From contig NZ_JAHLKR010000019.1 in assembly GCF_021991875.1 (NCBI RefSeq), positions 1-64,000 on the forward strand: a stretch of 64,000 nt of DNA, in the 5' to 3' direction. Below, piece after piece: positions 11,101 to 20,365 of this stretch. The notes under the pieces were generated by a model. That model searched no databases. It saw only the letters and a list, made by a program, of their open reading frames with translations, and had not been told where the DNA came from. Both the position numbers and the translations under genes were made by a program. This DNA comes from Mycetohabitans sp. B8. GTDB taxonomy: Bacteria; Pseudomonadota; Gammaproteobacteria; Burkholderiales; Burkholderiaceae. The number at the start of each line of letters is the position of its first letter. The stretch's first letter is position 1.

Positions 11101-14100
11101 CAGCGTCGTGCGTCGCACCCGCTCAAGCAGCTGTGTGGCGCTCGGCTCGCCCGACACATCCAGGCGCAACGCCAACGTGTTCACAAAAAAGCCAATCAAC
11201 GGCTCAATCTGAGGATGGTGGCGATTGGCGCTCGGCGTGCCAATGACCAGATCCTCCTGCCCCGACAGCCGCGCGAGCACCGCGCTCCACGCGGCGAGCA
11301 CCGTCATGAATAGCGTCGCGCCATGCGCTTGGCTTAAACGCTTCAGCGCTTGCGTGATGGACGCATCGATCCGAATCGGCACGTAGGCGCCGGCAAACGA
11401 TTGCTGCGTCGGACGCGGCCGGTCGGTCGGCAATGCCAGCAACACCGGTGCATCGGCCAGCGCCATGCGCCAGTACTCGCTTTGCGCCTTGAGCCGCTCA
11501 CCCGAGAGCCACTGACGCTGCCACGCCGCATAATCCGGATATTGGATCGTCAGCGCTGGCAGCGGATCCGCCTGTCCGTCACAGGCGGCGCGATACAACG
11601 TATTCAGTTCGCGCACCAGCACGCCGATTGACCAACCATCCGACACGATATGGTGCTGCACAAGCAGCATCACGTACTCGTCATCGGCCAACTGCACCCC
11701 GCACGCACGCATCAACGGGCCATGCGCCAGATCAAACGGCACTTGGGCCGCCTCAGCACTCAGTCGCACCAACTGGGCCTTCGCGTCACGCACGCCGCGC
11801 AGGTCATGCCAGGTCATCGGCATCCCCGCCTCGGCGGGCAACAGCTGCACCTGCGGCTGACCCTCGACGCTGACGAACACCGAGCGCAGCGCTTCGTGAC
11901 GCGCCCACAGCGCATCCAGCGCTTGTTGCCACGCCACTCGGTTCAAGGTACCGCGCAGGCGCAATGCCATCGACATATGATACGACTCGCTCGCACCATC
12001 GAGCTGTGCGAGGAACCACAGCCGTTGCTGCGCGAACGACAACGGCAACGCCCCGTCACGCGAGATCGGCGTGATCGCGGGTAGCGCCGCACCGTCTGAC
12101 GTGCGTTGCGCCTCGAGTACGGCAGCTAAGCCGGCCAATGTGGGTGCAGCAAACAACGTCGCCAGCGGCAATGTGATGCCCAGCGCAGCTGCCCGGTTCA
12201 TCAAGCGCACCGCCAGCAACGAATGCCCACCGAGCGCGAAGAAGTTATCGTGCCGGCTGATCCTCTCCACACCCAGCAGCTCGGACCAGATCTCGGCCAA
12301 CGTGGTTTCAAGCACACCCTGCGGTGCCTCATACACTTGATGCGCGAACGCCTCGGCGCTGGGCGCCGGCAGCGCACGCCGGTCCAGCTTGCCGTTCGGC
12401 GTCAAGGGGAAGGCGTCAAGCTGCACAAACGCACTGGGCACCATGTACTCGGGCAACACTGCCGCCACATGCGTGCGCAATGTATTGGCCAGTTGCTCAT
12501 CGGGCTCAGCCACCACATATGCCACCAGCCGCTTATCTGGGCCTTCGCCCACGGCCAGCACCACTGTCTCGCGCACCTGCGCATGCTGAGTCAAGCATGC
12601 CTCGATCTCGCCGAGCTCAATGCGAAAGCCCCGGATCTTAACCTGATGGTCGTTGCGACCCAGAAACTCCAAGTTCCCATCGGGCAAGTAACGCGCCAAA
12701 TCGCCCGTCTTGTACATCCGCGCATCCGCCTCGTCCACGAACGGATCGCGCACAAAGCGCTCGGCCGTCAATTCAGGGCGATTCAGGTAGCCATGTGCCA
12801 CCCCTGCGCCACCGATATACAGCTCGCCCACCGCGCCCAGCGGCACCGGCTGACCGTAGCGATCGAGCAGGTAAATGCGCGTGTTCGCGATCGGACGCCC
12901 AATAGGAATGCTTGTATCCTGTTTGACATTGCGCACCTCATACCAACTCGCGTAGGTGACTGTTTCCGTTGGGCCATACACATGTAGCAGGTGCCGCGGC
13001 TTTGCTTGCTGTAGAACGCGGAACACGCATCGCGGATCCGCATTTTCCCCTCCAAACAACAAGTAATGCAGATCACTAAAAGCCTCAACCTTCTCTTTAA
13101 CCATCTGGTTAAAGAGCGCCGTCGTCAAGAATAGTACTGTCACACCACTTTGCTTGAGCTTACGGGCCAACGTGGCAGGAGAAAGCAAAGTCTCCCGCTC
13201 GATAACCTCGATGCGTGCCCCATTCAACAGCGGTGCCCAGATCTCGAAAGTCGTCGCGTCAAATGCCAGGTTCGATGCGAGCGCGAAGACGGCTCCCGGC
13301 TCAACTTTTATGTAATCTGTATTTCGCACCAACCGAACCACGCCTTGATGATGGACCATCACGCCTTTGGGCACACCGGTGGAACCCGACGTATAGATCA
13401 CATACGCCAGATGGCGGGATGTCAGATCCGGCACCACCGGGTTCGTCTCCGCCTGCGCCGGCAGCCGATTCGGGTCCAGCACCGTGCGATCGGTCAAGGC
13501 CGCCTCACCCAGCGCCGCCCGGCCCGCTGCATCCGCCAACACAATGTTCGGCACCGCATCCGCGAGAATATGCGCGAGCCGCTCGCCTGGATAACTTGGA
13601 TCGAGCGGCACATATGCCCCACCCGCCTTCAGGATCGCCAGCAGCCCCACCACCATCGCAGGACTGCGCTGCACGCAGATCGCCACCCGGGCATCCGGCT
13701 TTACACCCAGTTCAATGAGCTGATGCGCGAAGCGATTCGCCTGTGCATTGAGCTCCACGTAGCTCAGCGTCCGCTCTTCATACACCAACGCCGGCGCCTG
13801 TGGCGTGCGCTCCACTTGTGCTTCAAACAGCTGGTGAATACATTGATGCGCCGGATAGTCCTGCTGCGTCGCGTTCCACGTCTCAAACAGTAAGGTGCGC
13901 TCCTCGTTGGGTAGCACCTCCAGCTGCTCGACCGGCCACTCGGGTGTCGTCTCCAGTGCCTCAGCCAGGCTCTCTAGCACCTGCTGCATATACCCGCACA
14001 CCCGATCCGCGTCCAACGACGTCACCACCTGCGCCGTCAGTCCCAGCGCTTGACCGAAATCTTCGACCGACAGTGCCAATGGGTAATTGGTGCGCTCCTG

Positions 14101-17100
14101 CGCGCTCAAGAGTTCAACGCCCGGCAGCCTGCCGCTCTCACCGGTGCTAACCGCATTGTGCCGATAATTGAGCAGCGCACTGAACAGGGGCGTGCCCACC
14201 GGCACCCCGCTACAGCGCTGTGCCAGCGCCAATGACGCATGCTCATGCTCGAGCAGCGCCGCCAGGCGCGCATGCGTCGCACGCACCGCGGCCTCCACAC
14301 TGCCATCCAGGTCCACTCGCAGCGGCAGCGTATTGATAAACAGTCCCATCGCACTGTCGGCGCCCTCACCCGCTTGCATCCGCCCGAATAGCACTGTCCC
14401 AAACACCACGTGCTGTTGGCCGCTGGCGCGCGCGAGCACTTGCGCCCACGCTAGGTGACACAAGCTCGCGAGGCTCACGCCCAACCGCTTCGCGTGCGCG
14501 CGCAGCCGATCGTTCAGTGCTTGGGGCAGCATCCAGTGCGCTTCGGCAACCTGTACGCCGTCTCGATGCACGTCCGTCAGGCCAAATGGCAGCGTCGGCT
14601 CCTCAATATCCGCAAGTTGCTCGGTGAAGAAACGCTCATGCCCAGTTTGACTGACACCCAGGCGCGCCTGCGCCACCAGGTTACGGAACGGTTGTGCTGC
14701 TGGCAGCGTTTCACCTTCACCTTCGATAAACGCACGCACCTCCGCGTGCATCACCTCCAGCGTCGAGTGATCGCCAATTAAGTGATGCAGCAGCTGGACC
14801 GCTAACCACCGGCCATCGGTATCTTGTGCAATCGCAAAACGCAGCAGCGGCGCTTGCGTCAGGTCCAGCCGCGTATGACGCGGATCGAAGCGTCGCGCCA
14901 ACTGCTCGGCAATCGGCCCCTCCTTCGCATCCAACGTCAGTTCGATCACCGATAGCGGCGCCTGTCGCCAAACCACTTGCGCAGACGTGGACAGCCCTTC
15001 CCAAACAAACGCGGTGCGCAGAATGTCGTGCCGGTTGATAACCTGCTGAACGGCAGCCAAATACTGATCAAGCCGCTCGCGCGAGTCAAAGGCCAGCTGC
15101 GCAATCGCCAGGTACGGGTCGCCGTCAGTGGCCAACAGATGGTGAACCAGGATGCCGTCCTGCAATGGTGACAACGCATAGATGTCCTGGATGTTCGCGA
15201 CACCACCGGGCACCTGTTCAACGATCCGGTCAATCTCGGCCTGCGTCAGCTCGATCAGCGGCAGCAAGTCTGGTGTGAGCGCCGTCGTCTCACGCGTGAT
15301 GCGATTCGCTGGCACCGCCACGTCGCGATGCTGACCCAACGACTGGGCCAGAACGCTGAGCACCGGTGTATCGAACAACGTACGCACCGACAACTCCAAA
15401 TCAACACGCCGCAAGCGCTCGATTAACCGTATTGCGAGCAGTGAATGCCCACCGAGCGTGAAGAAATTGTCGTGCCGACCGACTCGTTTGACACCCAGCA
15501 ACTCGCTCCAGATCGCCGCTAGCGCGGTCTCGAGCTCGCCTTGTGGCGCTTCATACACTTGCAGCGCAAAAGCCGCGCCATCCGGCGCCGGCAGCGCACG
15601 CTGGTTCAGCTTGCCACTCAGCGTCAAAGGCAGCGTGTCAAGCTGCACGAACGCGACCGGCACCATGTAATCCGGCAGCGTTTGGCTCAGATAGGCTTTG
15701 AGTTCGACCGGTGTCATTGCCCCACCGTCAGCCGCGACCCAATAGGCCACCAAACGTCTGTCACCCAGATGATCCTCGCGTGACACCACCACTGACTGCG
15801 CGATGCTCGGATGCTTGACCAATGCCGCTTCGATTTCGCCAGGTTCGATGCGAAAGCCCCGAATCTTGATCTGCTGATCCACGCGGCCGATATATTCCAA
15901 CTGCCCATCCAAGCGCCATCTTGCCAGGTCACCTGTTCGGTATAGCCGTTCGCCGGGGCTCAATGGGCTCGGTATAAAGCGTTCGGCACTCAGCTCAGGT
16001 TGATTGATATAGCCACGCGCCACTCCCGGACCCGCAATATACAATTCGCCCGTCACGCCGATCGGCATGAGCTCTAAATGCTGTCCCAGAACATAGACTC
16101 GCACATTGGGCACCGGCCGACCGATCGGCACCCTTCCTTCCTGCTGGGCGTCGGCCTTGAACCACGTTGACGCCATCGTGCATTCGCTTGGCCCGTATTG
16201 ATTGACCACTGTGACTTGAGGGCCAAACGCCTTATGCACCTGTTCGCATACACTGGCCTCTAGTGGCTCACCAGAGGTCAAGATAGTGTTCAACGACGAT
16301 GCAATGGGACCCGCCGGTACGGTTTCACAAAGACCGCGCAAAAAGCTTGGCGTGATACTCAGCAATTTCGTCACCGACCTTTCGCGAATCGCTGATAGAT
16401 AGCGGCCTGGCTCTTTCGCCTGTTCGTTTGGCACCATGATCACGCGCGCGCCTGCTGTCAACGGACCAAACAAGTCGCGCATACAGGGGTCAAAGGCAAG
16501 ACCCGTAATATTTAAAATAGTATCCGCACACGTGATGGCGTAATGGCGAGTCAGAAAACTTAAATAATTGACAACGCCACGATGCGAATGCATCACGCCT
16601 TTAGGCTGCCCTGTCGAACCTGAGGTATAAATAATGTAAGCAAGATGCTCGGCGGTGACCCCACTGTCGGGAGGTGTTTTGGGACACGCGGCAATCTTGG
16701 CCCAATCCGTATCCAAATCAATACGTCGTGCCTTAATTTCAGGCAGCCTCGCTTCAAGGTGGGATTGCGTCACCAACACCGCGACGCTCGCCTGGCGCAA
16801 CATAGACGCTAAGCGCTCGGCCGGATGGCTGGGATCCAGCGGCAAATACGCGCCGCCCGCCTTCAGAATGCCTAATAGACCAATGATGGCCTCCAGCGAG
16901 CGCTCGGCGCATAGCCCCACCACGGCTTCCGGACCCACGTCTAAGGTACGCAGGTAATGCGCCAGTTGGTTTGCCCTATCGTTTAACTGCGCATAGCTCA
17001 GCGTCTGGTTCTCATAGACCAACGCCGTCGCCTCGGGCGTGCGCTCCACTTGTGCTTCAAACAGCTGGTGAATACATTGGTGTGACGGATACGCCTGTTG

Positions 17101-18435
17101 TGTCGCGTTCCACTCCACCAGCAGCCGATGCCGCTCTTCAGCATCGAGCAGATCGATTTGGCCAATCGGTTGCGTTGCATTCGCAGCCAGCGCGTGCACG
17201 AACCGAACGAACCGACGCTGATGCGCGTCGAGCTCTTTCACCGTATAGCATGCGGGATTCGCGTTAAAGTCGATCCGTAATTGACTACTGCCCGGGGCCC
17301 AATAGACATCAAGCACCAGATCGTCAACCGGACCATTGAGCAGATTATGGTTCGTCGACGGATAACCATCGAACGACATATCGTAGTCGAACGGCATCAC
17401 ATTAACCGTGGCACCGAATAGCGCTTGTCCTGGAGGCAGTTCCAATCGGCACCGTAACGCCTCGCTCGGGTAGCGTTGGTATCGGAAGCCGCGCTGGATC
17501 TGCTGCGCGGCTTGCTGCAGCAATGACGACAAGTTCATTCCCGACTGCATTGTGAACTGCAGCGGGATATCATGCGCCAGCGTGCCGGGGATGTACCGAT
17601 CCGCGCCCAAGCGAGCCGTCACTGGCAAGCCCAGCACCACATCCTGCACGCCGGTCATCCGATGCAAATACACGGCCAGCGCAACTGTAAGAATCTGGGC
17701 TAACCGACCTGTATCCGTCATAAAGTCGCCCAGCGCCTGAGTCGGCAGGTAAGCTGTCTGGCGCAGCCGGTGCTGCAAGAGTGGTGCGGCACGACTCACC
17801 AGCGTCGTGGGCTCGGTCCAATCGGCGCATTGCTTGAGCCAATACGCTTCGTCTCGTTCTCGCTGAGCGGATGCCTGCTGCGCATCGCTGTCCAACAGCT
17901 GCAGAACCGAGCCAAACGCACACGGCTCAGGCTTCTTGCCTGCGCGCATCGCGCTGTACACCTGCGAGACGCGTTGCGCGATGAGCACAGCACCATAGCC
18001 ATCTATGATGATATGGCAATAACGCTGATACCAAATCCATTGTCCAGAAGCGGCTTTCAGTAACGCATAGCAAAAGAGCGGACCTTGCACGAGATCCACC
18101 GGCTGCTCATAATCGGCGCGCATCCAGGCTTGCGCGCTTGTGTGAGGATTAGCCTCTGCACTAAGATCCAACACCGGCATCGACCATGCGGGTGAGCCAA
18201 TTGCTTGCCGCAGCCCCTCGCTACTATCAAAAAATTGCAAGCGCAGGCTGTCCACCTCACCGATGACTTGGCACAATGCGGCTTCAAACACAGCCGGATC
18301 AATCGCGCCTTCGATCACTGTGTATTGGGCAATGTTGTTGGCTGGAATGTCTGGATGAAGCTGCTGCGCGAGCCAAATTTCCTTTTGCTCAGAAGAAAGC
18401 GAATACGTCGCAAGGGGTGTCGCGCTAACAGCCAT
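8185..18435 (-). CDS. Three-module nonribosomal peptide synthetase (C-A-T-C/E-A-T-C-A-T-TE)
   Basis: About 3416 residues. I chose the ATG at 18435 because GGAGA lies 7 bases upstream; a TTG sits directly before it. Domains: EntF-like starter C (~1-440, His motif CHIIIDG with the first His replaced by Cys); A1 (~440-960); T (~1000); dual condensation/epimerization C (~1075-1510, HHLIGDH); A2 (~1510-2020); T (~2070); LCL C (~2120-2560, HHIVSDG); A3 (~2560-3060); T (~3127); TE (~3163-3417, GWSFGG). Pocket residues aligned by eye to GrsA: A1 DPRSLSQMAK (no match I recognise), A2 DAFFLGVTYK (Ile/Leu/Val type), A3 DAEDLGTVIK (acidic, so a basic residue is likely). Expected product: a possibly N-acylated D-X, branched aliphatic, basic tripeptide unit, released or cyclised by the TE. 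It converges on the other NRPS; no acyltransferase, transporter or phosphopantetheinyl transferase is nearby. Confidence 0.95.
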   Translation of the reverse strand: MAVSATPLATYSLSSEQKEIWLAQQLHPDIPANNIAQYTVIEGAIDPAVFEAALCQVIGEVDSLRLQFFDSSEGLRQAIGSPAWSMPVLDLSAEANPHTSAQAWMRADYEQPVDLVQGPLFCYALLKAASGQWIWYQRYCHIIIDGYGAVLIAQRVSQVYSAMRAGKKPEPCAFGSVLQLLDSDAQQASAQRERDEAYWLKQCADWTEPTTLVSRAAPLLQHRLRQTAYLPTQALGDFMTDTGRLAQILTVALAVYLHRMTGVQDVVLGLPVTARLGADRYIPGTLAHDIPLQFTMQSGMNLSSLLQQAAQQIQRGFRYQRYPSEALRCRLELPPGQALFGATVNVMPFDYDMSFDGYPSTNHNLLNGPVDDLVLDVYWAPGSSQLRIDFNANPACYTVKELDAHQRRFVRFVHALAANATQPIGQIDLLDAEERHRLLVEWNATQQAYPSHQCIHQLFEAQVERTPEATALVYENQTLSYAQLNDRANQLAHYLRTLDVGPEAVVGLCAERSLEAIIGLLGILKAGGAYLPLDPSHPAERLASMLRQASVAVLVTQSHLEARLPEIKARRIDLDTDWAKIAACPKTPPDSGVTAEHLAYIIYTSGSTGQPKGVMHSHRGVVNYLSFLTRHYAITCADTILNITGLAFDPCMRDLFGPLTAGARVIMVPNEQAKEPGRYLSAIRERSVTKLLSITPSFLRGLCETVPAGPIASSLNTILTSGEPLEASVCEQVHKAFGPQVTVVNQYGPSECTMASTWFKADAQQEGRVPIGRPVPNVRVYVLGQHLELMPIGVTGELYIAGPGVARGYINQPELSAERFIPSPLSPGERLYRTGDLARWRLDGQLEYIGRVDQQIKIRGFRIEPGEIEAALVKHPSIAQSVVVSREDHLGDRRLVAYWVAADGGAMTPVELKAYLSQTLPDYMVPVAFVQLDTLPLTLSGKLNQRALPAPDGAAFALQVYEAPQGELETALAAIWSELLGVKRVGRHDNFFTLGGHSLLAIRLIERLRRVDLELSVRTLFDTPVLSVLAQSLGQHRDVAVPANRITRETTALTPDLLPLIELTQAEIDRIVEQVPGGVANIQDIYALSPLQDGILVHHLLATDGDPYLAIAQLAFDSRERLDQYLAAVQQVINRHDILRTAFVWEGLSTSAQVVWRQAPLSVIELTLDAKEGPIAEQLARRFDPRHTRLDLTQAPLLRFAIAQDTDGRWLAVQLLHHLIGDHSTLEVMHAEVRAFIEGEGETLPAAQPFRNLVAQARLGVSQTGHERFFTEQLADIEEPTLPFGLTDVHRDGVQVAEAHWMLPQALNDRLRAHAKRLGVSLASLCHLAWAQVLARASGQQHVVFGTVLFGRMQAGEGADSAMGLFINTLPLRVDLDGSVEAAVRATHARLAALLEHEHASLALAQRCSGVPVGTPLFSALLNYRHNAVSTGESGRLPGVELLSAQERTNYPLALSVEDFGQALGLTAQVVTSLDADRVCGYMQQVLESLAEALETTPEWPVEQLEVLPNEERTLLFETWNATQQDYPAHQCIHQLFEAQVERTPQAPALVYEERTLSYVELNAQANRFAHQLIELGVKPDARVAICVQRSPAMVVGLLAILKAGGAYVPLDPSYPGERLAHILADAVPNIVLADAAGRAALGEAALTDRTVLDPNRLPAQAETNPVVPDLTSRHLAYVIYTSGSTGVPKGVMVHHQGVVRLVRNTDYIKVEPGAVFALASNLAFDATTFEIWAPLLNGARIEVIERETLLSPATLARKLKQSGVTVLFLTTALFNQMVKEKVEAFSDLHYLLFGGENADPRCVFRVLQQAKPRHLLHVYGPTETVTYASWYEVRNVKQDTSIPIGRPIANTRIYLLDRYGQPVPLGAVGELYIGGAGVAHGYLNRPELTAERFVRDPFVDEADARMYKTGDLARYLPDGNLEFLGRNDHQVKIRGFRIELGEIEACLTQHAQVRETVVLAVGEGPDKRLVAYVVAEPDEQLANTLRTHVAAVLPEYMVPSAFVQLDAFPLTPNGKLDRRALPAPSAEAFAHQVYEAPQGVLETTLAEIWSELLGVERISRHDNFFALGGHSLLAVRLMNRAAALGITLPLATLFAAPTLAGLAAVLEAQRTSDGAALPAITPISRDGALPLSFAQQRLWFLAQLDGASESYHMSMALRLRGTLNRVAWQQALDALWARHEALRSVFVSVEGQPQVQLLPAEAGMPMTWHDLRGVRDAKAQLVRLSAEAAQVPFDLAHGPLMRACGVQLADDEYVMLLVQHHIVSDGWSIGVLVRELNTLYRAACDGQADPLPALTIQYPDYAAWQRQWLSGERLKAQSEYWRMALADAPVLLALPTDRPRPTQQSFAGAYVPIRIDASITQALKRLSQAHGATLFMTVLAAWSAVLARLSGQEDLVIGTPSANRHHPQIEPLIGFFVNTLALRLDVSGEPSATQLLERVRRTTLEAQAHQDVPFEQVVEIVQPPRRLEHTPLFQVMFAWQSNERAVWDLPEVEVTPADWAYDVAKFDLNLHLHEAGGEMVGVLHYATALFDRATIERHIGYLQTMLQAMAADAQQPVTRVELLSPAERTLLLQTWNATQRDYPAHQCIHQLFEAQVERTPEAMALVYEEQTLSYAQLNAQANRLAHQLIELGVQPDARVAICVQRSPAMVVGLLAILKAGGAYVPLDPAYPDERLAHILTDAAPDIVLADAAGRAALGKAALAHRTVLDPNVLPARADTNPSVLALTSRHLAYVIYTSGSTGIPKGVLVQHSGVVNHGIVMAQRLGLSSRDRLLQFSSLSFDASVEEIFCTLCYGATLVLRTDAWLADAKQFWDLCEANRISLVDLPTQFWAQLIQEKAAVASSVRAILIGGDTLSASTQSAWLAGGHRARLLNTYGPTETTVIVTIYEVVDESDHGRCIGRPIANTRIYLLDRYGQPVPLGAVGELYIGGAGVARGYLNRPELTAERFVRDPFVGEPDARMYKTGDLARYLPDGNLEFLGRNDHQVKLRGFRIELGEIEACLTQHTQVHDAVVLARGEGQDKRLVAYVVADPDDALAGTLRTHVAAALPEYMVPSAFVRLDALPLTPNGKLDRRALPAPSADAFAHQAYEAPQGELEATLAEIWSELLGVERISRHDNFFALGGHSLLAVQMISRSRTALGVSIPMPVLFEAPTLAALAQRVSVQENVQDESFAVLLPIQPHGARPALFCVHPVTGLSWHYRGLVSHLEADQPVYGLQARGLDGGSLPAVTIEAMAIDYIQQIRRIQPRGPYYLLGWSFGGKVVHSMATQLEQQGERVALLAVLDATPDYVQRDNKSKITEDDFYHLFVRHAAGSLSEAGHYLWEKTRAVLQNNVQLVQNFSPRTYGGDMLFFRATMARDAWTQPISPEVWQPYVLGNIEVHDIACQHYDMELPVPTAQIGRILRQKLNALQAA

Positions 18436-18759
18436 CAATTTATCTCCAATTCAGATCAAAGATTTATTCGATTTGAGATACATGGTTCGCCCTTCCCCCA
18501 CGTATTAAGGTACCGTCAAGGTTCGGGATATATTGTACGTCAGCGGCCCGTAATGTAACCTTTACCCGGCTTACCTTGGCGCAAAATTGCTTATCAGGTG
18601 CAACTTCGACCAGGGCTGCATCTTTTAGCTGCTTGATTCGATTAATTGTGCACTGCAGTTATCGTAATGCAATGAACTCCACCCACCCGAACCACAGCGG
18701 CATAATCCGTCTAGCCGAGTAGCGAGCGGCATCAAACCAATATGAGAAAAGGAATCCTT
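18436..18759. promoter_or_regulatory. Upstream region of the three-module NRPS
   Basis: AT-richer than the gene. The minus strand carries the ribosome site GGAGA (18443-18447). I could not place a convincing -35/-10 pair; a TACAAT-like box near 18530 lacks a good partner. No gene is visible. Confidence 0.35.
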
Positions 18760-18867
18760 ATGAATTACATAGCTACCGTGATCGGTCTGTATATTTCGAA
18801 GGATGCATTCGTTGACGCGACAATCAGGGGTATGAGACGTTCAGGAAGAAGCTCTCCCGATATCTGA
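18760..18867 (+). pseudogene. Short reading frame interrupted by the IS element
   Basis: ATG preceded by AAGGAA. The frame codes 35 residues (begins MNYIATVIGLYISKDAF), and its TGA stop is the first three bases of the IS terminal repeat, so the original frame was longer. Removing the IS and one copy of the duplication continues the frame 14 codons (KYWLFSQERGRPRC) to a TAA. I do not recognise it; it may not be a real gene. Confidence 0.3.
18861..18864. repeat. Target site duplication, left copy
   Basis: TATC directly before the left terminal repeat; the same four bases follow the right repeat at 20166-20169. A 4-bp duplication fits the IS3 family. Confidence 0.75.
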
Positions 18868-18900
18868 ACTGACCCCGCAAAGTTGGACAGTTTCGGAAAG

Positions 18901-19620
18901 CTAGGGTTGACTGGACTGGGTCCTGTATTGCACAGGACTCAGCCCTTTTAGTTTGAGTTTGATGCGATCGTGGTTGTAGTCGTGGATATAGCATGCCAGA
19001 CTGGTCTGCAGTTCATCCAGGTTGCGTAAGCGCTCAAGATGGAAAAGCTCGGACTTGAGCGAGCCGCGTCAATCGCGCCAGCGCCTTTTTGAGCATCGTG
19101 CTCACCATCTCGAACGCCGCACGGCGGCTGCTCTCGTAAGCGACGATCTCGCCGTTGTACAAGTCCAGCACCGGCGAAAGGTAAAGCTTGTGCCCGCCCA
19201 CATTGCATTCGGTGACGTCGGTCACCCACTTCTCGTTTGGACGCTGAGCGTGGAACTGACGCTGCAAGACATGAGGCGCAACGCGGCCAACGCTGCCCTT
19301 GTAGGAGCGGTATTTCTTGACGCGCACTAGAGATTTTAGCCGCAGTTCATGCATCAGACGCTGAACGCTCTTGTGGTTGATGACTTGTCCAAGGTTGCGC
19401 AACGCGAGCGTGATACGCCGATAGCCATAGCGGCCCTTGTGCTGCTCGAACAGCGTAAGGATCTTGGTCTTCAACTCAGCGTACTTGTCGGCGGCGCTCA
19501 GCGCCTTTTGCTGGTATTAAAACGTGCTGCGCGCCAAGCCGGCGACCTTCAGCAAGCCTTCCAGAGGATACTGCTGCCTTAGCGCGAGCACGATTTGCGC
19601 TTTTTGCGTTGCGCCGCTTG
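18901..19620 (-). pseudogene. IS3-family orfB (DDE integrase), internally deleted
   Basis: The readable part holds the HTH_21-like region, WVTDVTEC with the first catalytic Asp, and the following LDLYNGEIVAY. After KKALARL the sequence jumps to SLKSELFHLERL in another frame, so the segment with the second Asp (HSDxGxQY) and the catalytic Glu (ENFFG) is missing. The C-terminal part ends KLKGLSPVQYRTQSSQP at 18901. There is also a TAA inside the N-terminal part near 19517, where a Tyr codon is expected. The enzyme cannot be active. Confidence 0.8.
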
Positions 19621-20114
19621 TTGCTGCGCTTGAGCCAAGGCTTCGAGCTTTTTTAGATACGCGTTCTCCATGCGCAAGTAGTTCAACTCCTCGAGTAACG
19701 CTTGACGAGTGCGTGTGTCGCCATCGGGCGAAGGGGGCACTGTGGTCGGCCGTTCTGGCATTTTCTTGGAGCGTCCTGGCGGGCGTTGCGACAATGCATC
19801 TACGCCCCCTCATCATACTGACGTCTCCACAGGCCGATAATGGCACGGTTGCGAATATCGAACCGCGCAGCCGCTTCGCGATCTGATAGGCCTTCGCTAC
19901 GGATTTGCTGCAAAACAAACAGCTTGAGCTCTCGGCTATAGCGCGCGTACTTGCGCTTGACGCTAACGGCGCCATGCACCCAGTACCCGTGTACCCACTT
20001 GCGTATCGTCGTTTCATCTACGCCATGCCAACGAGCCATGTCGCGCAGTCCTGCTTAGCCAGATTCATACTCCTCGATGATCAATCACTTGAACTGCTCC
20101 GTGTACTTCGCCAT
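19579..20114 (-). pseudogene. IS3-family orfA (helix-turn-helix), two stops and a frameshift
   Basis: Begins MAKYTEQFK and is stopped by TGA, then by TAA after LIIEEYESG. It continues with a readable DNA-binding part (GVDETTIRKWVHGYW and SDREAAARFDIRN). At about 19800 one G is missing from a G-run; restoring it joins RRQYDEG to VDALSQRPPGRSKKMP. The last part is a leucine-rich coiled coil (LLEELNYLRMENAYLKKLEA), usual for orfA ends. Confidence 0.8.
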
Positions 20115-20165
20115 GAGAAACACCCCAAAGGTTGGATCGGCGTCCAACTTTTGGGGTGCAGTTCA

Positions 20166-20169
20166 TATC
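20166..20169. repeat. Target site duplication, right copy
   Basis: TATC after the right terminal repeat, matching 18861-18864. Confidence 0.75.
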
Positions 20170-20219
20170 AAGTACTGGCTTTTTTCGCAAGAGCGAGGCA
20201 GGCCGAGGTGCTAAGCTGT

Positions 20220-20363
20220 TCAGCGCCGCGGCAACGCAAGCGCCTCGTGCAACACATCGAAAATTTGCGCGTCAAACTGAAATCCGAAACGACTGAACAT
20301 CAATTCCCAGGCTTGGCTCGGCGTGACGTTGTGCAACGTCGGGTCGTCGGTATTCGGGTGCAG
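20220..20363 (-). pseudogene. Possible C-terminal remnant of an unknown protein
   Basis: Directly after the aldolase stop, one minus-strand frame reads LHPNTDDPTLHNVTPSQAWE and ends with LHEALALPRR and a TGA. Codon third positions are mostly G or C and the composition is protein-like, but there is no start: upstream the frame runs into the aldolase gene. It may be the tail of a gene lost when this cluster was trimmed. I do not recognise the family. Confidence 0.3.
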
Positions 20364-20365
20364 AC

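Larger units (their letters stand above)
18865..20165 (-). mobile_element. Decayed IS3-family insertion sequence, 1301 bp
   Basis: Terminal inverted repeats: left TGAACTGACCCCGCAAAG, right (read inward) TGAACTGCACCCCAAAAG, both continuing into GTTGGAC. It carries a two-frame orfA/orfB transposase on the minus strand, as in the IS3 family (terminal bases resemble the IS150 group). Both frames are broken: two nonsense codons and a frameshift in orfA, a nonsense codon and an internal deletion in orfB. It cannot move by itself. The right end contains a 16-bp near-perfect palindrome that recurs alone at 60738-60775. Confidence 0.9.
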
